From positions 5,998,501 through 6,062,500 of the forward strand of contig NZ_CP166850.1 in assembly GCF_041346945.1 (NCBI RefSeq): a stretch of 64,000 nucleotides of DNA, written 5' to 3'. The notes under the pieces were generated by a model. That model had not been told where the DNA came from. It was given only the letters and a program-made list of their open reading frames with translations, and did no database searches. The position numbers and the translations under genes were made by a program. Position 1 is the stretch's first letter. Each line of letters starts with the position of its first letter. This stretch comes from Amycolatopsis sp. cg9. Its GTDB lineage: Bacteria > Actinomycetota > Actinomycetes > Mycobacteriales > Pseudonocardiaceae. Positions 21,301 to 53,100 of the stretch are shown one piece after another.

Positions 21301-24300
21301 CGTCCACTCCGCGAACGCCGCACTTTCACGTGAAAGTGCCGACCAGGGGTCCGCACTTTCACGTGAAAGTGCGGCCTTCGAGGCGGGCTGGACGCACCAC
21401 GCCGGGGGCACCCTGGCCGCGGTCGCCGGGCCGGAACCCGCCGTGCTGGCCGAAGGCGCGTACCTGACCGACGTCACGCTCGACGGGGACGCGGGCGCCT
21501 TCGACCTCCACCCCCTCCTGCTCGCCGAAGCAGTGCAAGCGTGCGGCGAGGAACCGGTGACCTGGCGCGGGGTTTCCCTGCACGCGCGGGGACTGACCCG
21601 GCTACGGCTGCGCGTCGCCCCGCTCGGCGGCACCACGGTGAGCCTCGCCCTGCTCGACTCCGCGGACCGGCCCGTGTTCGCCGCCGCCGAGGTCGAGTTC
21701 GGCGGCCCCGTCACCGAGGTCGAAGCCGCGCCGGCCACGCCGGTGCGGGTCCCGGCGAGCCCGGTGGCCGGCGACTGGGCGGCGCTCGGTGAGGCCGACC
21801 GCGTCCGTGCGGCCGAAGACCTCGTCCGCACCACCGTCGCCGCCGTGCTCGGCCACGGCGACACCGGCGCGGTCGGCACCGGCGACCCCTTCACCGACCT
21901 CGGCTTCGACTCGATGATGTCGGTCGAGCTGCGCAACCGGCTCACCGCCGCCACCGCGCTCGACCTGCCGGCCACGCTCGTGTTCGACCACCCGACCCCG
22001 GCCGCCGTCGCCCGGCTGCTGCTGGCCGGGCTCTTCGGCGGCGACGAGCGCACCGGCCCGGCCCGCCGGCCCCGGGCACGCACCGACGACCCGGTCGTGA
22101 TCGTCGGCATGAGCTGCCGGTACCCGGGCGGCGTCCGTTCGCCGGACGACCTCTGGACGATGGTCGCGAACGGCCACGACGCCGTCGGCCCGTTCCCGGC
22201 TGACCGCGGCTGGGACCTCGCGACGCTCGCCGCGGGCGCGTCCGCCACCACCTACGGCGGCTTCCTCGACGGCATCGACCGCTTCGACGCCGCGTTCTTC
22301 GGCATCTCCCCGCGCGAGGCCCTCGCGATGGACCCGCAGCAGCGCCAGGTCCTGGAAACGTCGTGGGAAGCCCTCGAGGACGCCGGGATCGACCCGCTCG
22401 GCCTGCGCGCCACCCCGACCGGCGTGTTCGTCGGCACCAACGGCCAGGACTACGCGAGCGTGCTGGCGGGCAGCGACGCCGACGTCGGGGCGCACGCCGG
22501 GCTCGGCAACGCCGCCAGCGCGGTGTCCGGGCGGGTGTCCTACGTGCTCGGTCTCGAAGGCCCGTCGCTGACCGTCGACACGGCGTGCTCCTCGTCGCTG
22601 GTCGCGCTGCACCTGGCGGCGCAAGCGCTGCGGGCGGGGGAGTGCGAGCTCGCGCTCGTCGGCGGCGTGCTCGTGATGTCGAGCCCGAACTACTTCCTCG
22701 GGACCAGCCAGCAGGGCGGCCTCGCGCCGGACGGGCGCTGCAAGGCGTTCGCCGAAGCCGCCGACGGCACCGGCTGGGCCGAGGGCGTCGGGATGCTCGT
22801 CGTGGAACGGCTTTCCGACGCCCGCCGCAACGGGCACGAGGTCCTGGCGGTGGTGCGCGGCTCCGCGGTCAACTCCGACGGCGCGTCCAACGGCATCACC
22901 GCGCCCAACGGCCCGTCGCAGCGCCGGGTGATCCGGGCCGCGCTGGCCGACGCCGGACTGTCCACTTCGGACGTCGACGTCGTGGAAGCGCACGGCACCG
23001 GCACCACCCTGGGTGACCCGATCGAAGCCCAGGCGCTGCTGGCGACGTACGGGCAGGACCGCGAAACGCCGTTGCTGCTGGGGTCGTTCAAGTCGAACAT
23101 CGGCCACACCCAGGCCGCCGCCGGCGTCGGCGGGGTGATCAAGGTCGTGCAGGCGATGCGGCACGGCCTGGTGCCGCCGACCTTGCACGTCGACGCGCCT
23201 TCGTCCCATGTGGACTGGACGGCCGGGTCGATCGGCCTGGTCACCGAAGCGACGCCGTGGCCGGAGGTGGACCGGCCGCGCCGGGCCGGGGTGTCCGCGT
23301 TCGGCGTCAGCGGGACCAACGCGCACGTCGTGCTCGAAGAGGCTCCCGAAGCGCCCGCCCCGGCGCCGGAACCGCCGGCCGCCGTGGTGCCGTGGGTGCT
23401 TTCGGCCCGCAGCCGGACCGCGCTGCACGCCCAGGCCGCTCGCCTGGCCGGCGCCCGGTCGCCGCTCGCCGCCACCGGGCTCGCCCTCGCCACCCGCCGG
23501 GCCGCGCTGGAGCACCGCGCGGTCGTCGTCGGGGCCGACGTCGAGGAGATGCGCTCGGCGCTGGCCGGGAACCTCCTCGAGGGCACTGTGCGCGACGGTG
23601 GCACGGCGCTGCTGTGCACCGGCCAGGGCTCGCAACGGCTCGGCATGGGCCGCGGGTTGTACGACCGGTTCCCCGAGTACCGCGAGGCCTTCGACGAGGT
23701 CTGCGCCGAGTTCGGCGCCGGGCTGGAGGACGTCGTCTTCGGCGACGACGCGGCGCTGCTCGACACCACCGGCTGGGCGCAGCCGGCGATCTTCGCGGTC
23801 GAGGTCGCGCTGCTGCGGCTGCTGGACGCCTGGGGGGTCCGGGCCGACCACCTGGCCGGGCACTCGATCGGCGAGATCGCCGCCGCCCACGCGGCCGGGG
23901 TGCTCTCGCTGACGGACGCGTGCGCGCTCGTCGCGGCGCGCGCCCGGCTGATGCAGGAACTGCCGGCGGGCGGGGCGATGTTCGCCCTGCGCGCGAGCGC
24001 CGCCGACGTCGAGCCGCTGCTCGGCCCGGATGTCGCGCTCGCCGCCGTCAACGGGCCGTCGTCGGTGGTGATCGCCGGGACCGAAGCCGCCACGCTCGCG
24101 GTGGCGGACCGGTTCGAGAGGGCGCGCCGGCTCACCGTCAGCCACGCGTTCCACTCGCCGCTGGTGGAGCCGATGCTGGAGGACTTCGCCAAGGTCGTCG
24201 CCGGGCTGGACCTGCGGCCGCCGCGCCGGTCGCTGCTCTCCGCGGTGACCGGCCGGCCGGAACACGAGCTGTTCGCCACCGCCGGGTACTGGGTGGACCA

Positions 24301-26719
24301 CGTGCGCCGGACCGTCCGCTTCGGCGAGGTCGTCGCGGACCTGGCCGGGCGCGGGGTCACGCGGTTCGTCGAGGTCGGCCCGGACGCCGTGCTGTGCGGG
24401 ATGGCCGCCGAGACCGTCGAAGCCACGTTCGTGCCGCTGCTGCGCGCGGGCCGCGACGAGGAGACCACGATCGTCACCGCGCTGGGCCGGCTGCACGTCG
24501 ACGGCCTCGAGATCGACTGGCACCGCTTCTTCGCCGGGGCCGACGCGCGCGGGGTCCGGCTGCCGACGTACCCGTTCGACGGCGAGCGGTTCTGGCCGGA
24601 GCCCGCGGCCGCGGTGCCCGTCGAGCCCGCGGACGGGTTCTGGGCCGCGATCGAGGGCACCGACGTCACCTCGCTGGCCGCGGAACTCGGCACCGACGCG
24701 GCCGAGCTGGCCCGGGTGCTGCCCGCGCTTTCCGCGCACCGCAAGGGACACGTCGACCGGACCACGACCGACGGCTGGCGGTACCGCGTCGACTGGCAGC
24801 CCTTCACGGGCACGGCCGCGCCACGCCGGGAGGACTGGCTGATCGCGGTCCCGGCGTCGCTCGACGGCGACGAACGCGTCGAGGTGCTGGTCGACGTGCT
24901 GGGCGCGGACACCGTCCGGCTGGTGGTGGACGGGCCGGACCGCGTGCCCCTCGCGGAGCGGATCACGGCGCTGCTGGAGACGTTCCCGAGCCCGGCGGGG
25001 GTGCTTTCGCTGCTCGCGCTCGACGAGACGCCCGCAGCGGAGGCGCCGTCGGTGCCCGCCGGCCTCGCGACCACGGCGGCCCTGGTGCAGGCCCTCGGCG
25101 ACGCGGGTGTCGACGCACCGCTGTGGTGCCTGACCACGGGCGGCGTGCGGACCGGCCCGGCCGACGCGGCGGGCAGTCTCGCGCAGGCCGCGGTGTGGGG
25201 CCTGGGCCGGGTGGCCGCGATGGAGTACCCCGGCCGCTGGGGCGGGCTCATCGACGTACCGCCGGACTTCGAACCCCGCGCACTGACCCGCCTGCCGGGA
25301 GCGCTCGCGGCGGCGGGGGAGGAGGACCAGCTCGCCCTGCGCGCGACCGGCGCGCTGGTGCGGCGGCTCGTGCCCGATCCTGCGGGACCACCCGCCGGGC
25401 ACGGGGGCGAGGTGCCCGCCGACGGCACGGTGCTCGTCACCGGTGGTACCGGCGCCCTCGGCGGCAAGCTCGCGCACTGGCTCGCCGACTCCGGTGCCGC
25501 CCACATCGTCCTCACCAGCCGCCGGGGGCTCGACGCGCCCGGGGCCTGCGAACTGGCCGACGAGCTCACCGCCACGGGCGCCCGCGTGACCGTCGCCGCT
25601 TGCGATGTCTCCGATCGGGACGGTCTGCGGCGGCTCATCGAGAGCCTGCCGCCCGAATTCCCCCTCCGCGGGGTCGTGCACGCGGCCGGTGTCCTCGACG
25701 ACTGCGTGGTCGACGCCGTCGACCCGGGCCGGTTCGAAACGGTCCTGCGGCCCAAGACCACCGCCGCCGTGAACCTGCACGAACTGACCGCCGACCTCGA
25801 TCTCGGCCTCTTCGTGCTCTTCGCCTCGATCGCGGGCACCGTCGGCGGGCCCGGGCAGGGCAGCTACGCCGCCGCGAACGCCGTGCTCGACGCGCTCGCC
25901 GAGCAGCGGGCCGCCGCCGGGTTGCCCGCGCTGTCGGTCGCGTGGGGGGCCTGGGGTGAGGTCGGCATGGCGGCCGACCCCGCCATCCAGGAACGCATGC
26001 GCCGCAGCGGGGCCGCCGCCCTCGCCCCGCGCCGGGCGCTGCTGGCCCTCACCGAAGCGCTGCGCCGCGGGGACACCTCGGTGACCGTCGCCGACATCGA
26101 CTGGACGCGGTACGCGCCCGGCATGGCGCTCATGCGGCCGACGCACCTGCTCGACGGCATCCCCAGCGCCCGCACCGCCATCGAAGCCGCGCGCGAAGCC
26201 CCGGAGACCGCCGAGGCGCCGCTGGCCGAGCAGCTGGCCGGGATGCCGGAACCCGAGCGCGTCAGCACGCTGTCGAAGGCGGTGCGGACGGCCGCCGCGA
26301 TGATCCTCGGGCACGCCTCGGGGGACGCGATCGAGCCCGAGGCGAAGTTCGGCCTGCTCGGCTTCGACTCGCTGAGCGCGGTCGAGTTCCGCAACCTCCT
26401 GGCCCGGCGCACCGGGCTGAACCTGCCGCAGGGCCTGGTCTTCGACCACCCGACGCCGCTCGCGCTCGCGCAGTACCTGCGTGCCGAGCTGGTGCCGGCC
26501 GACCGGCCCGCGGCCGATCCACTGGACGCCGAGCTGGCCGGCCTGGAACGGGCGGTGGCGGCCGGTGACCTCGACGAAACCCGCCGGGACGCGGTGTCCC
26601 GGCGGCTGCACCGCCTGCTCGACGGGCTGCGGCCCGACCGCGCGGCCGGCGAAGACGTCTTCGCGGCTTCGGACGACGAAATGTTCGACCTGCTCGGCAA
26701 GGAGTTCGGGATCTCGTGA
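18380..26719 (+). CDS. Type I modular PKS, two modules (KS-AT-DH0-ACP / KS-AT-KR-ACP)
   Basis: 2,779 residues from ATG 18380. An in-frame start further upstream is rejected because the docking domain ([14 protein letters not shown]) begins right after this ATG and GAGG sits 5 bases before it. Module 1: KS about 35-459 (Cys207); AT with HAFH near 727 (malonyl); a reduced DH-like region about 876-1107 lacking the catalytic His loop, YGPxF and Asp; no KR; ACP GFDSM near 1175. It should leave a beta-ketone. Module 2: KS about 1237-1654 (Cys near 1403); AT with HAFH near 1921 (malonyl); KR with GGTGALG near 2351, LDD near 2438 and intact Ser/Tyr/Asn (B-type, alcohol product); ACP GFDSL near 2659. 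The C-terminal docking helix reads [13 protein letters not shown]. The stop is followed after 23 bases by the ATG of the four-module PKS, so both are one transcript. A paired palindrome lies inside the dead DH (21320-21374). Confidence 0.96.
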   Translation: MASESQLRDYLKRVTADLHRSRRRVREMEAAAAEPVAVVGIGCRFPGGVATPDQLWDLLDGGTDAIGPLPADRGWSALLAGVDRSTISLGDVDAWRGGFVEGADRFDAGFFRVSPREALAMDPQQRLLLEVTWEALERARIVPASLRGSRTGVFVGTNGQSYGKLLAASGETVEGHAGTGTTAAVLSGRVAYTFGFEGPSVTVDTACSSSLVAAHWATQALRSGECSLALAGGVTVMATPEAFAEFSKQGGLAPDGRCKAFADGADGVGWAEGAGILVLERLSDAQRHGHPVLAVLRGTAVNSDGASSGLTVPNGPSQQRVIQAALAASGLSTSDVDVVEAHGTGTRLGDPIEAQALLATYGRDREHDLLIGSVKSNFGHTQAAAGVAGIIKAVLAIRHGEVPRTLHADRLSSEVDWRAGAVRPVTGTEAWPETGRPRRAAVSSFGVSGTNAHTIVEQAPESEPADRGPRAAGPVPWFVSARSEPALRAQAEALLAATADDADPADIALSTATTRTAFEHRLAVAGTGTAALREGLRSWLEQGAAATVTTGTASRGETAFLFSGQGAQRSGMGTGLAEAHPVFAETLADLSARLGVVTDDRLDRTEYAQPALFAYEVALYRLLESWGVRPAFLAGHSVGEIAAAHVAGVLSLDDACALVSARAKLMGALPGGGAMISVRASEADVAAEGVDVAAVNGPESVVLSGPEAAVTAVAARFPGARRLKVSHAFHSRLMDPMLDDFRSVVTKLSFAEPQIPVVAGGDVTDPEYWVRQVRDTVRFGDAVDRLTGAGVTRFAELGPSAVLSGLVAGAIPLARKDHDEATALIAGLAALHVAGGTVDWAAVHPGARPVDLPTYAFQRERYWPTLTPRTGDAAGLGLTPVRHALLGAALDVAASTETVLTGTVSPATQPWLAGRTSFPGTGFLELALRAARNLGCPELAEFTLTAPLALAPKDVVALQVRVGPPDADGRRPIDVHSANAALSRESADQGSALSRESAAFEAGWTHHAGGTLAAVAGPEPAVLAEGAYLTDVTLDGDAGAFDLHPLLLAEAVQACGEEPVTWRGVSLHARGLTRLRLRVAPLGGTTVSLALLDSADRPVFAAAEVEFGGPVTEVEAAPATPVRVPASPVAGDWAALGEADRVRAAEDLVRTTVAAVLGHGDTGAVGTGDPFTDLGFDSMMSVELRNRLTAATALDLPATLVFDHPTPAAVARLLLAGLFGGDERTGPARRPRARTDDPVVIVGMSCRYPGGVRSPDDLWTMVANGHDAVGPFPADRGWDLATLAAGASATTYGGFLDGIDRFDAAFFGISPREALAMDPQQRQVLETSWEALEDAGIDPLGLRATPTGVFVGTNGQDYASVLAGSDADVGAHAGLGNAASAVSGRVSYVLGLEGPSLTVDTACSSSLVALHLAAQALRAGECELALVGGVLVMSSPNYFLGTSQQGGLAPDGRCKAFAEAADGTGWAEGVGMLVVERLSDARRNGHEVLAVVRGSAVNSDGASNGITAPNGPSQRRVIRAALADAGLSTSDVDVVEAHGTGTTLGDPIEAQALLATYGQDRETPLLLGSFKSNIGHTQAAAGVGGVIKVVQAMRHGLVPPTLHVDAPSSHVDWTAGSIGLVTEATPWPEVDRPRRAGVSAFGVSGTNAHVVLEEAPEAPAPAPEPPAAVVPWVLSARSRTALHAQAARLAGARSPLAATGLALATRRAALEHRAVVVGADVEEMRSALAGNLLEGTVRDGGTALLCTGQGSQRLGMGRGLYDRFPEYREAFDEVCAEFGAGLEDVVFGDDAALLDTTGWAQPAIFAVEVALLRLLDAWGVRADHLAGHSIGEIAAAHAAGVLSLTDACALVAARARLMQELPAGGAMFALRASAADVEPLLGPDVALAAVNGPSSVVIAGTEAATLAVADRFERARRLTVSHAFHSPLVEPMLEDFAKVVAGLDLRPPRRSLLSAVTGRPEHELFATAGYWVDHVRRTVRFGEVVADLAGRGVTRFVEVGPDAVLCGMAAETVEATFVPLLRAGRDEETTIVTALGRLHVDGLEIDWHRFFAGADARGVRLPTYPFDGERFWPEPAAAVPVEPADGFWAAIEGTDVTSLAAELGTDAAELARVLPALSAHRKGHVDRTTTDGWRYRVDWQPFTGTAAPRREDWLIAVPASLDGDERVEVLVDVLGADTVRLVVDGPDRVPLAERITALLETFPSPAGVLSLLALDETPAAEAPSVPAGLATTAALVQALGDAGVDAPLWCLTTGGVRTGPADAAGSLAQAAVWGLGRVAAMEYPGRWGGLIDVPPDFEPRALTRLPGALAAAGEEDQLALRATGALVRRLVPDPAGPPAGHGGEVPADGTVLVTGGTGALGGKLAHWLADSGAAHIVLTSRRGLDAPGACELADELTATGARVTVAACDVSDRDGLRRLIESLPPEFPLRGVVHAAGVLDDCVVDAVDPGRFETVLRPKTTAAVNLHELTADLDLGLFVLFASIAGTVGGPGQGSYAAANAVLDALAEQRAAAGLPALSVAWGAWGEVGMAADPAIQERMRRSGAAALAPRRALLALTEALRRGDTSVTVADIDWTRYAPGMALMRPTHLLDGIPSARTAIEAAREAPETAEAPLAEQLAGMPEPERVSTLSKAVRTAAAMILGHASGDAIEPEAKFGLLGFDSLSAVEFRNLLARRTGLNLPQGLVFDHPTPLALAQYLRAELVPADRPAADPLDAELAGLERAVAAGDLDETRRDAVSRRLHRLLDGLRPDRAAGEDVFAASDDEMFDLLGKEFGIS
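21005..21700 (+). other. Degenerate dehydratase (DH0) in a module without ketoreductase
   Basis: Recognisable DH remnant: [16 protein letters not shown] and [14 protein letters not shown] are retained. The HxxxGxxxxP loop has collapsed to AGRTSFPG without His, YGPxF is missing, and the catalytic Asp segment reads [10 protein letters not shown] instead of [10 protein letters not shown]. The ACP follows directly, so the reductive loop has otherwise been deleted. The region also carries the ALSRESA repeat insertion. Confidence 0.85.
21320..21374. repeat. Paired palindromes, 33-base pitch, inside a degenerate DH
   Basis: Palindromes at 21320-21339 (20 bp) and 21351-21374 (24 bp) share the core GCACTTTCACGTGAAAGTGC, with the same 13-base gap between cores as at 4113 and 35764. 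They are translated in frame as [18 protein letters not shown]. Unlike the other two copies, this one is inside a catalytic domain remnant rather than before a KR. Confidence 0.9.
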
Positions 26720-26742
26720 GCACGCAGGATGGGCGAGCGCTG

Positions 26743-46854
<20,112 letters not shown>

Positions 46855-46871
46855 CCCCTGGGCTCACGGAG

Positions 46872-46898
46872 GCGGCACTTTCCCTACGAAAGTGCCGC
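46872..46898 (+). terminator. Hairpin 17 bases after the PKS stop, possible terminator
   Basis: Perfect 11-bp arms (46872-46882 with 46888-46898) around a 5-base loop. The top of the stem, CACTTTC-CCTAC-GAAAGTG, is the same repeat family found inside the PKS linkers. Only a short TTTC follows, so termination is plausible but not canonical. Confidence 0.55.
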
Positions 46899-46916
46899 TT
46901 TCGACGTGCCCGGCAA

Positions 46917-47001
46917 GCGCCCCAATGTGGCGTTCGGTGCGTTGGACGCACCGAACGCCACATTGGGTGCGCTGGACGCAACCAATGCCACATTGGGGCG
47001 C
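46917..47001. repeat. Nested inverted repeats with a 22-bp perfect stem
   Basis: 46921-46942 pairs perfectly with 46946-46967 around a 3-base loop. In addition GCGCCCCAATGTGGC (46917-46931) is exactly complementary to 46987-47001, so two alternative folds compete for the same left arm. The words CCAATGTGGC and GGTGCGT recur in both orientations. It looks like a non-autonomous palindromic repeat cluster or an elaborate 3' end of the upstream transcript. Confidence 0.8.
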
Positions 47002-47026
47002 TCGGGGTGGGCCGCTGGCCGGGGGC

Positions 47027-47065
47027 AAGTCTGGGGGTTTCCGGGCTGGGCGTGCGGTTGACTCC
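47027..47065 (+). promoter_or_regulatory. Conserved upstream block, copy B (promoter/operator candidate)
   Basis: Same gapped pattern as at 18277-18315, with identical spacing, ending in GCGGTTGACTCC. Its segment CTGGGGGTTTCCGGGC matches the PAS-LuxR operator consensus CTVGGGAWWTCCCBAG at 12 of 16 positions by my count. It ends 95 bases before the start codon. Confidence 0.5.
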
Positions 47066-47150
47066 CCGGGCAAGTGGACGTTCGCTCGGCGCCGGTCCGG
47101 AGAGGAACGCCGTCGCGGTGGCGTCACCCGGGTAAGAACACGCTCACCCT

Positions 47151-47154
47151 GGAG
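47151..47154 (+). promoter_or_regulatory. Ribosome binding site deciding the start at 47161
   Basis: GGAG followed by ATGTTTATG. The first ATG (47155) directly abuts the site, whereas the second (47161) is 6 bases away, the normal spacing, so 47161 is taken as the start. Confidence 0.6.
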
Positions 47155-47160
47155 ATGTTT

Positions 47161-50100
47161 ATGCCGGCCGGGTCGGATCGAGTCGTCGAAGCACTGCGCG
47201 TCGCCGTGCAGGAGAACAAGCAGCTGCGGCGCCAGAACACCACGCTGCTCGCCGCGGCGGCCGAACCGGTCGCCGTCGTCGCCATGAGCTGCCGGTACCC
47301 GGGCGGTGTGCAGTCGCCCGAGGACCTGTGGCGGCTCGTCGACGACGGCGTCGACGCCGTCACCGGGTTCCCCGAGGGGCGCGGCTGGCCGGAATCGCGG
47401 CACCAGGGTGGTTTCCTGCACCGCGCCGGGGACTTCGACCCCGCCTTCTTCGGCATTTCGCCGCGCGAGGCGCTCGCCATGGACCCGCAGCAGCGGATCG
47501 TGCTCGAGCTGGCCTGGGAGGCCTTCGAACGCGCCGGCATCGACCCGCGCGAGGTCGAGGGCGGCACCGGCGGCGTCTTCGTCGGGGCCGGGTCCATGGG
47601 GTACGGCCGCGGGCTCGCCGCGCTGCCCGACGGCGTCGAGGGCTATCTGGTCACCGGCACCGAATCCTCGGTGATCTCCGGCCGGATCGCCTACTTCTAC
47701 GGCCTGGAGGGGCCCGCCGTCACCGTCGACACGGCGTGCTCGTCGTCGCTGGTCGCGGTGCACTGGGCCGCCCGGGCGCTGCGGGCGCGGGAGTGTTCCT
47801 TCGCCCTCGCCGGCGGCGTCGCCGTGATGGCCACGCCCGGTCTCTACGGCGAGTTCGACCGCCAGGGCGGCCTGGCTTCCGACGGCCGCTGCAAGTCCTT
47901 CGCCGAGGCCGCCGACGGCGCCGGGTTCTCCGAAGGCGCCGGGCTCCTGCTGCTGGAACGGCTGTCCGACGCCCGCCGCAACGGCCACGAGGTGCTCGCC
48001 GTCATCCGCGGCTCCGCGGTCAACTCCGACGGCGCGTCCAACGGCCTCACCGCGCCCAACGGCCCGTCCCAGCAGCGCGTGATCCGCCAGGCCCTGGAAA
48101 ACGCCGGGCTCACCACCGACGACATCGACACCGTCGAGGCCCACGGCACCGGCACCGTGCTGGGCGACCCCATCGAGGCGCAGGCGCTGCTGGCCACCTA
48201 CGGCCGCGAGCGCGCGGGCGACCCGCTGTGGCTCGGGTCGTTCAAGTCGAACGTCGGGCACACGCAGTCCGCCGCCGGCGTCGGCGGGATCATCAAGACC
48301 GTCCAGGCCATGCGCCACGGCGTCCTCCCGAAGACCCTGCACGTCGACGCGCCGACGTCCCACGTGGACTGGACGGCCGGGCGGGTCTCCCTGCTGACCG
48401 AGCCGCGGCCGTGGCCGGAGACCGGGAAACCGCGCCGCGCCGCCGTTTCGTCCTTCGGCATCAGCGGCACCAACGCGCACCTGATCCTCGAACAGCCGGT
48501 CCCCGAACCGGTCGAAGCCCCCGAGCGCCGGGAGCCGCCCGGCTACCTGTGGCCGGTGTCCGGGCGCACGCCGGACGCGCTGCGCGAGCAGGCCGCCCGG
48601 CTGCTCGCCCACCTCGACGCCCGCCCGGAGCACACCCCGCTCGACGTCGCGCACTCCCTCGCCACCACGCGCGTCGCCTTCCCGCACCGGGCCGTGGTCA
48701 CCGGCGCGGGCCGCGACGAGCTGCTGACCGGCCTGCACGCGCTCGCCACCTCCGCAGCCGCTCCCGGCGTGCACACCGGCTCGGCCGGGCACCCCGGCGC
48801 GTCGGCGTTCCTGTTCACCGGCCAGGGTTCCCAGCGCGCCGACATGGGCCGGACGCTGGCTTTCCCGGCGTTCACCCGGGCGCGCGACGAGATCCTCGCG
48901 CTGCTCGACCTTCCAGGCGAGTCCACTGTGGATGAAACCGGCGTCGCGCAGCCCGCGCTGTTCGCCTTCGAGGTCGCGCTCTTCCGCCTCCTCGAATCCC
49001 TGGGCGTGCGCCCGGACTTCGTCGCCGGGCACTCGGTCGGCGAGATCGCCGCGGCCCACGTCGCCGGGGTGCTGTCCCTGCGTGACGCGGTCAAGCTCGT
49101 CACCGCCCGTGGCCGCCTGATGCAGGCGCTGCCCGCCGGCGGCGCGATGGTCGCGATCCAGGCGGCCGAAGCCGACGTCCTCCCGCTGCTCACCGCCGAC
49201 GTCTCGATCGCGGCCGTCAACGGGCCGGAAGCGGTGGTCGTGTCCGGCGCCGAGGCGGCGGTGCTCGCCCTCGCCGCGCGGTTCGAAAAGACCAAGCGGC
49301 TCTCGGTGAGCCACGCGTTCCATTCGCCGCTGATGGAGCCGATGCTCGACGACTTCCGCGCGGTGCTGGACACGCTGACCTTCGCCGAACCGGCGATCCC
49401 GATGATCGCCTCCGGTGACGTGTCCACAGTGGACTATTGGGTGCGGCACGTCCGCGACGCCGTCCGCTACGCCGACACGGTCGCCGACCTGACCGGCCGC
49501 GGCGTCACCACGTTCCTCGAAGTCGGCCCGGACGCGACGCTCTCGGCGATGACCGCCGAGCTGACCGGCCCGGACACCGACTGCATCCCCACCGTGCGCC
49601 GCGGCCGCGACGAAACCGCCACCCTGCTTTCGGCGCTGGCCCGCTGGCACGTCCGCGGCGGCGCCTTCGACTGGACGGCGTGGCACGACGGCACCGGAGC
49701 CCGCGTCGTCGACGTGCCCACCTACGCCTTCCAGCGCCGCACCTACTGGCTCGAGGGCGGCACCGGCGGCGACCTCGGCCAGGCCGGGCTCGACCCGGCC
49801 GGGCACCCGCTGCTCGGGGCGGCCGTCGAGCTGCCCGAGTCCGGCGGGTTCCTGTTCGCCGGTGAGCTGTCCGTGCGGCGGCAGGCCTGGCTCGGCCAGC
49901 ACGAGATCCTCGGCGCGAAACTCCTGCCCGGCACGGCGTTCCTGGAACTGTCGGGCCGGGCCGGGGCGCAGGTCGGCTGCGCCCGCGTCGAAGAGCTGAC
50001 GTTCGCGGCGCCGCTCGTGCTGCCCGCGGCCGGGGGCGTGCGCGTGCAGGTCGTCGCCGGCCCGGCCGCCGAGGACGGCAGCCGCTCGGTCAGTGTGTAC

Positions 50101-53100
50101 TCCCAGCAGGACGACGCCTGGGTGCGGCACGCCGCCGGCCGGCTCGGCGTCGGCGGCGCCCCCGCCGCGGTCCTGCCGGGGGAGTGGCCGCCCGCCGGCG
50201 CCGAACCCCTGGACCTGGCCGGCTTCTACGAAGGCCTGGCCGAGAAAGGACTCGGCTACGGCCCGGCGTTCCAAGGGCTGCGCGCGGCCTGGCGGCACGG
50301 TGACGAGATCCTGGCCGAAGTCGCGCTGCCGCCGGAACACGAAACCGAAGCCGCGTCGTTCGGCCTGCACCCGGCCCTGCTGGACGCCGTCCTGCACGCC
50401 TCCGCGTACCTCGGCCGCGATGGCCTGCCGTTCTCGTGGACCGGCGTCGGCGTGCAGCCCGCGCACGCCACCACCCTGCGCGCCCGGCTCACCCCGGTCG
50501 GCGAGAACGCCGTCGCGCTCGCCGTCACCGACCCCGCGGGCACACCGGTGCTCGCCGCCGACGCGCTGACCTTCCGCCCGGTCGCGGCCGGGGAACTGCG
50601 GGCGACCCGGCACGAATCCCTGTTCCGTCCGGTGTGGACACCCGCGCCCGCGGTCGCCGTCACGCACCCCGCCGACGACGCGGACTGGGTGGTGCTCGGC
50701 ACCGGGCTGGGGTTCGCCACCCCGGCCGTCTTCCCCGACCTCGCGACCGTCCGGATCGGCGGGGTGCCGTCCGTCGTCCTCGCCCCGGTGCCGTCCGGTG
50801 ACGGCGACGCGGCCGCCGCGCACGCGGCCACCTCGTGGGCCCTCGAACTGCTGCAGACGTGGATCGCGGAGCCGGACTTCGCCCGGTCGCGCCTGGTCTT
50901 CGTCACGTCCGGGGCCGTCCCGGCCGCCGACGGTGACCTCGTCGACCCGGCCGCCGCGGCGGTCTGGGGCCTGGTCCGTTCGGCGCAGGCCGAGCACCCC
51001 GAGCGGTTCGTCCTCATCGACGTGGATGAGCCGGCGCAGCTGACCGCGCCGCTGCAGCGCGTCCTCGACTCCGGCGAAACCCAGGCCGCCCTGCGCGACG
51101 GCGGGATCGTCCTGCCTCGGCTGGCGCGCCTCCCGGTCGGCGACGGCCCGGCCGCGCACTTCCCCGACGGCGCCACCGTCCTGGTCATCGGCGGCACCGG
51201 CGGGCTCGGCGCCCTCGTGGCGAAGCACCTGGTCACCGCGCACGGCGTCCGGAACCTGCTGCTGGCCGGCCGTCGCGGGCCCGACGCCCCTGGCGCGCCC
51301 GAACTCCGTGCCGAGCTGACCGCGCTCGGTGCCGAGGTCACCATCGCCGCGTGCGACGCCGCCGACCGGGACGCGCTCGCCGCGCTGCTGGCCGAGCACC
51401 CGGTCGGCGCGGTCGTGCACGCGGCCGGCGTCCTCGACGACGGTGTCGTCGAAACCCTTACCCCCGAACGCATCGCGACCGTCTTCCGCGCGAAGGTCGA
51501 CGCGGCCTGGAACCTGCACGAGCTGACGGGCGACCTGGGTGCGTTCGTCCTGTTCTCCTCCGCCGCCGGTGTGCTCGGCAGCCCCGGGCAGGCCAACTAC
51601 GCCGCGGCCAACGCCTACCTGGACGCCCTAGCGCAGCGGCGTCGCGCCGAAGGACTGCCGGGCCAGTCCCTGGCCTGGGGTGCCTGGGCCGGGGACGCCG
51701 GCATGGCGGCCCGGCTGTCCGACGCCGACCACCGCCGCCTCGCCGCCGCGGGCCTGCCACCGCTCGACCCGGCCCAGGGCCTGGCGCTGTTCGACGCGGC
51801 ACTGTCCGAGGCCGAACCCGCCGTCCTGCCGATGCGGGTGGACACCGGCGCCCTGCGCGGCCGCCCGGGCGTCCCGGCGCTGCTGCGGTCGCTCGTGCCC
51901 GGCGGTGCCGCGCCGGGCCCGGGCCGCCCCGCGGCCGCGCTGGCCGACCGCCTCGGCGGGCTCACCGAGGCCGACCGCACCCGGGCCCTGGAAGACCTGG
52001 TCCGCGCCGAAGCCGGGCTCGTGCTCGGCTACGCGGCCACCGACACCGTCGACGGCCGGAGTGCGTTCAAGGACCTCGGCTTCGACTCGCTGACCGCCGT
52101 CGAGCTGCGCAACCGCCTCGACGCGGCGACCGGCCTGCGCCTGCCCGCCACGCTCGTCTTCGACTACCCGACACCGGAAGCGCTCGCCGCGCACCTCGGC
52201 CGCGAGCTGTCCGGCGCGGTCGCGGAGGAGACGGCGGTGACCGCGCGGCCGGTGTCCGACGACCCGATCGTCATCGTCGGCATGGGCTGCCGCTACCCGG
52301 GCGGGGTCGGCTCACCCGAAGACCTGTGGCACCTGGTCGATGCCGGCGTCGACGCGGTCTCCGGCTTCCCGGTCAACCGCGGCTGGGACGTCGAGCACCT
52401 CTACCACCCGGACCCCGACCACCCCGGTACGTCCTACACGCGCCACGGCGGGTTCCTGCACGAGGCGGGGGAGTTCGACCCGGCGTTCTTCGGGATGAGC
52501 CCGCGCGAAGCCCTGGCCACGGACTCGCAGCAGCGGCTGCTGCTCGAAGTGTCGTGGGAAGCCGTCGAGCGCGCCGGTGTCGACCCGGTGTCGCTGCGCG
52601 GCTCGCGGACCGGCGTGTTCGTCGGCGTGATGTACTCCGACTACGGGATGCTGCTGCAGGGCAGCCCGGAAGCCGAGGCCTACCAGGGCAACGGCAGCGC
52701 GCCGAGCGTCGCCTCCGGCCGGATCGCCTACACGATGGGCCTCGAAGGCCCGACCGTCACCGTCGACACCGCGTGTTCGTCGTCGCTGGTCGCCCTGCAC
52801 TGGGCCGCGCAGGCCCTGCGCCAGGGGGAGTGCTCGCTCGCGCTGGCCGGCGGGGTCACGGTCATGTCGACGCCCGGCTCGTTCGTCGCCTCCAGCCGCC
52901 AGCGCGGGATCGCCGCCGACGGCCGCTGCAAGTCCTTTTCGGACACCGCCGACGGCGTCGGCTGGTCCGAAGGCGCCGGGATCCTGGTGCTGGAGCGGAT
53001 GTCGGACGCGCGCCGCAACGGCCACGAGATCCTGGCCGTGCTGCGCGGCTCCGCGGTCAACTCCGACGGCGCGTCCAACGGCCTGACCGCGCCGAACGGC

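Larger units (their letters stand above)
46855..47160. other. 306-base intergenic region between two PKS genes
   Basis: No gene. From left to right it holds a perfect 11-bp hairpin (46872-46898), a nested inverted-repeat cluster with a 22-bp perfect stem (46917-47001), the conserved promoter/operator-like block (47027-47065) and a GGAG ribosome site (47151-47154). The arrangement is terminator-like then promoter-like, so the next PKS is probably transcribed independently. Confidence 0.7.
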
